Source of the DNA: Chlamydiales bacterium
Lineage (GTDB): Bacteria > Chlamydiota > Chlamydiia > Chlamydiales > Simkaniaceae
Direction: 5' to 3'
DNA length: 64,000 bases
NCBI GenBank assembly: GCA_024233395.1
Contig: JACKPR010000002.1
Span: 186,001-250,000 of the forward strand
The first letter of the stretch is position 1, and every line of letters begins with the position of its first letter. Under the pieces are notes generated by a model that had not been told where the DNA came from, searched no databases, and saw only the letters and a list, made by a program, of their open reading frames with translations. Position numbers and translations under genes: made by a program. Positions 59,376-64,000 of the stretch are shown here, one piece after another.

Positions 59376-60697
59376 GAACTTTTCTTTTTCTCTTGCCGTT
59401 TTTTTCCTTTTAAGTAGAAGACAAGAGGAACGCCTGTAAATTGATACGTTTTTCGGAATTGGTTGATGAGATATTTTTTGTAGGTATCCCCTAAAAGATC
59501 GGGATGATTCACAAAGAAAACAAACCGTGGAGGCGTTACATCAATCTGCGCCATATAATAAATGCGAAGACGTTTTCCTTGAAGCATTGGTGGATGCACT
59601 TTATGAATAGCTTTCTCAATAAACTTATTGAGTTGTCCTGTAGAAATGCGCATTCCTAAATAGCGGTGTACTTCTTGAATCATTGGAAAAAGTTCATCGA
59701 TTTTCCGCCCTGTTTTTGCTGAACCAAAAAGGGTGGGACAATAAGTAATAAATGAAGCTTCGATCTCTAAACTTTTCTTGCAATGCTCCATCCTAAAGCC
59801 TTTGACGAGATCCCATTTATTGAAAAAAAGGATACACCCTTTTCCTTTGTCTTCAATCATCTTTGCAATCCGCTTTTCTTGTGCTGTCATCCCATCTTGG
59901 GAATCAAGCATCAAAACACAAACATCTGCTCTTTCAATCGCTCGCTCAGTTCGAATCGCAGCAAACTTATCAACAACCTCGTGTTCTGACTTCTTACGAC
60001 GAATTCCTGCTGTATCAATAATGGTAAAGGTTTCCCCTTTCCATTCTACCAATACATCGATCGAATCTCGGGTTGTTCCAGCTATGGGACTCACGACGCA
60101 ACGAGACTCATCTAACAGAGTATTGATCAGTGTGGATTTCCCCACATTAGGACGGCCAACAATAGCAACTTTAATTCCTTGAGCCTCTTCATCCTCATCG
60201 AGGATAGGACAAGGAGCAAGGGCACATTCTAAAATTTCAACAATATTTCTCCCCTGAATGGCTGAAACCGCAAAGATCCTTTCAATTCCAAGGGCATAAA
60301 AAGATGCGAGCGATGACTCATCCTCATTGTCCATTTTATTAACAGCTAGGACAAGAGGCTTTCCACTTTTAAGAAGAAGATGGGCGACATGCTCATCAAG
60401 ACTAGTCACTCCTGTTCGAGAGTCAACAACCATGATGAGGCTATCGGCCTCTTCAATAGCGATTTCGGCTTGCATTTTTACTTCTTCAGCAAAAGGAATG
60501 TCACTTCTTTCGTCGATCCCTCCTGTGTCAATAATTTCAAAAGGGCGACTAAAAAGCTCTGCATCAGCATACAACCGATCGCGGGTCACCCCTTCCATCT
60601 CATCGACAATGGCAATCCGTTTTTTAGCAATTCGATTAAAAAGGGCCGATTTCCCAACATTGGGGCGGCCAATCAAAGCAATTTTTGTTTTTTTCAT
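59279..60697 (-). CDS. der: GTPase Der (EngA), ribosome assembly
   Basis: 472 aa, tandem GTPase needed for 50S maturation. G domain 1: GRPNVGKSALFNR, DTGG, NKMD; G domain 2: GRPNVGKSTLINTL, DTAGIRRK, NKWD; a C-terminal KH-like domain follows (LRIYYMAQIDVTPPRFVFFV), then a basic tail. The ATG at 60697 is preferred over a TTG at 60703. It converges on and overlaps yidD by 97 bp. Der is CT703 in Chlamydia, near the clpX-tig cluster; here about 42 kb separate them, with the translocator and T3SS blocks between. Confidence 0.96.
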   Translation of the reverse strand: MKKTKIALIGRPNVGKSALFNRIAKKRIAIVDEMEGVTRDRLYADAELFSRPFEIIDTGGIDERSDIPFAEEVKMQAEIAIEEADSLIMVVDSRTGVTSLDEHVAHLLLKSGKPLVLAVNKMDNEDESSLASFYALGIERIFAVSAIQGRNIVEILECALAPCPILDEDEEAQGIKVAIVGRPNVGKSTLINTLLDESRCVVSPIAGTTRDSIDVLVEWKGETFTIIDTAGIRRKKSEHEVVDKFAAIRTERAIERADVCVLMLDSQDGMTAQEKRIAKMIEDKGKGCILFFNKWDLVKGFRMEHCKKSLEIEASFITYCPTLFGSAKTGRKIDELFPMIQEVHRYLGMRISTGQLNKFIEKAIHKVHPPMLQGKRLRIYYMAQIDVTPPRFVFFVNHPDLLGDTYKKYLINQFRKTYQFTGVPLVFYLKGKKRQEKKKSSHEGDFLEEDLRFEDENVGSHLNSSPSMVTFR

Positions 60698-60724
60698 GAT
60701 CAAAGATCATAACAAACCTCTGAT

Positions 60725-60887
60725 TATACCTAAACAAATTCAAAAATTTGAATTTCAAAAAAGTAACCGCCTCAGATTTATTCCTATTGAAGTAGCTCAC
60801 AATCAAATGGATAGGATCAATATAAGAAGGTTAAAGATCGGAATACTGGTGCAGAAAGATCCAATTTTTAAATTTTGTTTAAGTATA
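60725..60887. repeat. 163-bp inverted repeat, TATACCCAAACAA-like family
   Basis: TATACCTAAACAAATTCAAAAA pairs with TTTTTAAATTTTGTTTAAGTATA. Interior GGTGCAGAAAGATCC resembles the GGAAAGATCC segment of the 56629 element. It fills the gap upstream of der (minus strand), so it probably carries the der promoter region. Confidence 0.6.
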
Positions 60888-60972
60888 AATAAATTCTTGG
60901 CTAGAAAACTAGATGGTGTCGTCATGAAATAGACATTAAAGAACCAATTTGTTCAAGAAGTAATATAATAGT

Positions 60973-61641
60973 TTAGTACTCTTTATCCCAACTATCACGG
61001 TCACGACCTCGATCAGAATCATCTATATCTCGATTTGCACTATGGCCTGAATATGGTTCATTTTGCACTTTTCTGCTATCAAGATAATCACAAGCGCGTC
61101 TAGCAGCATCCACAATCATTCCAGCCCCAATTCCTTGTGTTACCATTCCTGGAATAATACACATTAAACAACCACCTAAACCTTCACTATAAGCAATTAC
61201 CAATTGATCTGGCATGTCAAAATCAGAATCTTTGGATCCTTTAAAATCCATAGTTATATCTTCTATATTAAGGCCTTTTCGTTCAGCTTTCTCAGAATTT
61301 TTGATTATCTCTTTAAAAATGGAAAGAATCTGTTTTTTCTGCTCTTTAGGAAAACCCATATTACTGAGATTGGCTTTAAAGCCATCATATGCTTCCCTAT
61401 ACGAAGGTTTATACCCAAACCGTTCTTCTAATTTCTCTCGAAAAACTTCTGTGAATTCAACAATATGTTTAATTTTTGTGACATACTTTGGTTGGGCAAA
61501 GAATTGTTTAATGCCCTCTTCATCTCCTGCTTCTATAAGATCCATGAGATAATCAACGTTGTATTGACGTGATTCCAATTTATGATGAATACAGAAAATT
61601 ATAAATAGAACCATCAATGAAAAAAGAAATTTTTTTATCAT
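60973..61641 (-). CDS. Secreted hypothetical protein (222 aa)
   Basis: Not recognised. The start at 61641 (MIKKFLFSLMVLFIIFCIHH) gives a clear signal peptide and overlaps the upstream small membrane gene by 4 bp (ATGA), so the two are translationally coupled; the frame is open further upstream. The mature part is charged and helical (FREKLEERFGYKPSYREAYD), then a glycine/cysteine-bearing hydrophobic stretch (GLGGCLMCIIPGMVTQGIGAG) and an Asp/Arg-rich tail. Confidence 0.8.
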   Translation of the reverse strand: MIKKFLFSLMVLFIIFCIHHKLESRQYNVDYLMDLIEAGDEEGIKQFFAQPKYVTKIKHIVEFTEVFREKLEERFGYKPSYREAYDGFKANLSNMGFPKEQKKQILSIFKEIIKNSEKAERKGLNIEDITMDFKGSKDSDFDMPDQLVIAYSEGLGGCLMCIIPGMVTQGIGAGMIVDAARRACDYLDSRKVQNEPYSGHSANRDIDDSDRGRDRDSWDKEY

Positions 61642-61850
61642 TTTATACCTATTAAAAGAATATAAATCCCAAAAGCTATCAACGAAAGGCAAAGCCAAAT
61701 TTTTACTCGTTTTTTTTCTTTCCAAGCTTTTGGAAAGCTCATAACAGCTTTATAAAAAATAAAACCGCACCCAGAGCTTAAAATTAAAACTTTTAAAAAA
61801 TGTAACCAAAACCAAAGAATTTTATGTCCGATATCTGGAGAAAATTTCAT
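61638..61850 (-). CDS. Small two-helix membrane protein (70 aa)
   Basis: Two transmembrane segments (WLHFLKVLILSSGCGFIFY and IWLCLSLIAFGIYILLIG) separated by a basic loop. Coupled by a 4-bp overlap to the secreted protein downstream, so they may act together. Not recognised. A 54-bp imperfect inverted repeat (ATAGTGTC...GACACTAT, 61939-61992) lies upstream. Confidence 0.65.
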   Translation of the reverse strand: MKFSPDIGHKILWFWLHFLKVLILSSGCGFIFYKAVMSFPKAWKEKKRVKIWLCLSLIAFGIYILLIGIK

Positions 61851-61996
61851 AATCTTTTCCTATTTTTGGATAAGAATAATTTGAGAATTGATTTGCGATC
61901 AAGTTTTTTTCGTTTAAATAGTTTAGGGGCACACCCTCTAGATAGTGTCATCAAATTCTCTCAGTTAGAGCGATTCTTTGACGACACTATTAATAT

Positions 61997-62125
61997 TATC
62001 TCTTTGTCCCACAGTAATCACACCAAGTGATGATATCAGGATTCTTCTCTCCACAGAAAGAGCAGGCCCATTGAGTACTAATAATTGGGAAAAGACAGGC
62101 ACCCAAAATAAAAATATTTTTCATC
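61997..62125 (-). CDS. Secreted micro-protein with RanBP2-like zinc finger (42 aa)
   Basis: Translation starts MKNIFILGACLFPIISTQ (signal peptide, cleavage around residue 17) and continues WACSFCGEKN, six residues, CDYCGTKR, stop TAA. Spacing is W-x-C-x2-C-x3-N-x6-C-x2-C, exactly that of the protein at 37881. AAGAGGT lies upstream of the ATG (62125). Mature peptide would be about 25 residues, hardly more than one zinc finger. Confidence 0.65.
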
Positions 62126-62289
62126 TTTAACCTCTTTGGTTGCTTTAAACGACCTCAATATTGGAAATAAAAAAAAATTTGTAAATTATAATTTTTACGC
62201 ATAATTGAACCTATTGGATAGGTTATTTGATGCTTTATATACTGAGATTGGTATAAGAAAAAAAAGTGACTATAGGGATATGTTCAAGT

Positions 62290-62709
62290 ATGAACAAGTA
62301 TTATCAGAATGCTTTAGGGATTTTTCTAGGAATCGCTATCGTGGCGCTCATCATTTCATTTTTTGTGGAGTACGTTATTGGAATTCGTCCCTGCATTTTG
62401 TGCAAATTGCAGAGAGTTCCTTATATTGCTACAGGCCTTTCGGCTTTAATCGGCTTCTTCACTCCTTTAAAGCGAATGATCCTTCGCTTCATCCAAGTTT
62501 GCTTCCTTGCAGGAGTGATTCTAGCTGCTTATCATAGCTGTATACAATTTGGGTTTTTAGGATCTCCTTGCCAAAAAAAACAGATACAAAGGACTGGCCC
62601 TTCTTGGAGGATTCTAGGTCTTCCCCCTCCCCTTTATAACGGGGTCTTTTCTCTTGCAGTTTTAATTGGAACAGAAATCTTTTTAGTCCGAACCCGAAAA
62701 AAGGTTTAG
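62290..62709 (+). CDS. DsbB/BdbC-like disulfide oxidoreductase
   Basis: 139 aa from the ATG at 62290 (a GTG at 62266 is an alternative), four transmembrane helices. The quinone-linked pair is CILC in IGIRPCILCKLQRVPYIA, and the second periplasmic pair is in YHSCIQFGFLGSPCQKK. It would reoxidise a DsbA-type partner, important for the disulfide-linked chlamydial envelope; no dsbA is in this window. Its stop overlaps the convergent SNF2 stop by 3 bp. Confidence 0.88.
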   Translation: MNKYYQNALGIFLGIAIVALIISFFVEYVIGIRPCILCKLQRVPYIATGLSALIGFFTPLKRMILRFIQVCFLAGVILAAYHSCIQFGFLGSPCQKKQIQRTGPSWRILGLPPPLYNGVFSLAVLIGTEIFLVRTRKKV

Positions 62710-64000
62710 GTTTCTACGTCGCGATTCATCTGATTGAGAAGTTGAATGAGATCATCACGATCAAGGTGTTTGATTTGATCTTGATCATCATAACCGATCA
62801 CCCCTTCTGTAAGAGAGATCTTTCGTTCTATAAGGGCATGAATATGTTCTTCAATGGAGTTTTTGTTAACCATTTTAAAGACTTGAACCCCCCGATTTTG
62901 TCCAATACGATGGACGCGATCTGTGGCTTGATTTTCTTTAGCAGGATTCCACCATCGATCATAGTGAATCACAACGGATGCAGCAGTAAGATCAACACCA
63001 GTCCCTGCAGCTTTTAATGAGGCAACAAAAACTTCGCATTCAGGATCATCACGGAATTTTTGGAGTTGTTTCTTACGGTCTTGCGTAGAACCTCGAATTG
63101 TTGCATACCCAATCTTATTTTCTTTGAGATAACTTTCAATAATGGTCATCATGTCGAGGTATTGGGAAAAAACCACAAGCTTTTGACCACTTCCTCGCGT
63201 TTCTTCTAAAAGCTCAACAAAAAGATCCCATTTCCCACTTTGATGTTTATGGTAGTTTTTGATGTTTTTCGTAATAAGTGCGGGGTGGTTACAAATCTGC
63301 TTTAGTGTATTGAGAAGAGCAAAGACATGCATATAGGGAACATCTTTCTCAGAATTTTCAATATCTTTGAGAAGGGTTTCTCGGGATTTTTTAACAACAT
63401 CTCTATAAAGCTTTCGTTGCTCTTCAGATAAGAAACAATGGGCAATTTCCTCAATCTTTTCGGGAAGATCATGGAGAACCTCACTTTTCTTCCTTCTGAG
63501 AACAAAGGGATGGATGAGTCGAGAAAGAAGAATGCGCTTTTCTTGGTCGTGAAGTTTTTCAATAGGATTGATAAAGAGTTCTCGGTAGATAGAGGGTTTT
63601 GGCATATAGCCTGGAAGAACAATGTCAAAAAGAGCCTTTAGTTCAAGCAATCGATTTTCAATCGGTGTTCCTGAAAGACCGATTTTTGTCTTTGCTCGAA
63701 GCATGGAAAGAGCTTGGTGGGTTTGTGATTGGGCATTTTTTGCGATTTGTATTTCATCCAAAATCGCGATATCAAATTCAAGAGTTGATAAAATCTCTCT
63801 TTCACTTCGAAGGGTTCCATATGAAGTGAGGAGAATATCTGCAGTTTGATTAAAAGATTTAAGCGTTCTCTGCGTTCCATAGAAAACAACGACTTTAAAA
63901 TCAGGAAGAAATTTCTGCAGTAGTTCTTCCCAATGATAGAGAACAGAAGTGGGACAAACAACAAAGTATTGCGGCTTTTTTTCTCCTCTAGCATTTCTAG
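62706..64000 (-). CDS. SNF2-family ATPase, C-terminal part (runs off window)
   Basis: The frame is open to the window edge and continues a SNF2 motor: motif Ia VVCPTSVLYHW (about 63930-63965), LLTSYGTL, motif II DEIQ, motif III GLSGTPIENRLLELKALF, motif V KAAGTGVDLTAASVVIHYD, motif VI ATDRVHRIGQ. At least 431 codons are present; motif I and any N-terminal domain lie beyond 64000. Motif II is DEIQ rather than DEAQ/DEAH. Distinct from the SWIM-SNF2 at 9978, and likely the CT555-type paralogue, though that is inference. Confidence 0.92.
   Translation of the reverse strand, partial: RNARGEKKPQYFVVCPTSVLYHWEELLQKFLPDFKVVVFYGTQRTLKSFNQTADILLTSYGTLRSEREILSTLEFDIAILDEIQIAKNAQSQTHQALSMLRAKTKIGLSGTPIENRLLELKALFDIVLPGYMPKPSIYRELFINPIEKLHDQEKRILLSRLIHPFVLRRKKSEVLHDLPEKIEEIAHCFLSEEQRKLYRDVVKKSRETLLKDIENSEKDVPYMHVFALLNTLKQICNHPALITKNIKNYHKHQSGKWDLFVELLEETRGSGQKLVVFSQYLDMMTIIESYLKENKIGYATIRGSTQDRKKQLQKFRDDPECEVFVASLKAAGTGVDLTAASVVIHYDRWWNPAKENQATDRVHRIGQNRGVQVFKMVNKNSIEEHIHALIERKISLTEGVIGYDDQDQIKHLDRDDLIQLLNQMNRDVET

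Noticed and set aside
5741..60887. Intact insertion sequence or transposase gene behind the inverted repeats
   Set aside because: None of the elements has coding capacity and no transposase or integrase frame was seen anywhere in the window.
63638..63994. 118-codon minus-strand frame starting at 63994 and an apparent start of the SNF2 gene at 63761
   Set aside because: The SNF2 frame stays open from 63761 to the window edge and encodes motif Ia (VVCPTSVLYHW), so the other frame is a shadow and the gene is simply cut by the window, not frameshifted.

Overview
The window looks like chromosome of an environmental (non-Chlamydiaceae) member of the Chlamydiota. The gene sets are chlamydial: pckG-mreB-SNF2-tig-clpP-clpX-der in the neighbourhood known from Chlamydia, and a type III secretion (T3SS) block scc4-sctD-cdsE-sctF-cdsG-(CT668-like)-sctN-sctO-sctP-sctQ-pkn5-sctC in Chlamydia order. 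Base composition is moderately AT-rich. Extra translocator operons, surface-type beta-propeller proteins and abundant dispersed palindromes suggest a Simkania/Parachlamydia-like genome; family level is inference only.

Layout. 1-17.3 kb is mostly housekeeping: a large orphan protein, D-aminoacyl-tRNA deacylase, GTP-type PEP carboxykinase, MreB, a Ser/Thr kinase, a secreted YVTN-type propeller protein, a SWIM/SNF2 helicase, tRNA-Gly(GCC) with a clear promoter, then trigger factor-ClpP-ClpX. 17.3-21.2 kb has an orphan coiled-coil protein and an MFS transporter whose gene appears to contain an in-frame palindromic insertion. 21.2-32.0 kb (minus strand) holds two paralogous four-gene operons, each encoding two small proteins, a very large CopB-like translocator and a CopD-like translocator. 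33.2-54.9 kb is the structural T3SS cluster, interrupted by small zinc-finger micro-proteins, a propeller protein, an outer-membrane barrel and a duplicated SctP C-terminal domain. It ends with a giant secretin carrying about 13 tandem N-domains. 55-58 kb is a tandem duplication of a propeller/lipoprotein unit whose upstream copy has decayed. 58-64 kb has a lipoprotein, a YidD-like protein, Der, small membrane/secreted proteins, a DsbB-like protein and a second SNF2 helicase running off the window.

How it fits together: the cluster encodes basal body (SctD, SctC), needle (SctF with CdsE/CdsG chaperones), ATPase complex (SctN/SctO), ruler (SctP), sorting platform (SctQ), chaperone (Scc4) and an FHA/kinase regulatory pair (SctD FHA domains; Pkn5-like kinase). 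The two translocator operons would supply alternative pore sets.

Most unusual features: (1) at least a dozen intergenic terminal-inverted-repeat elements, many 158-170 bp, forming several MITE-like families, with an identical 166-bp pair, some abutting start codons and one inside a reading frame; (2) the tandem translocator operons with extra small proteins in an espA-espD-espB-like order; (3) the 13-repeat secretin; (4) signal-peptide micro-proteins with RanBP2-like zinc-finger spacing; (5) a kinase fused to a degenerate SpoIIE/PP2C domain. All calls were made by eye; no database search was run.
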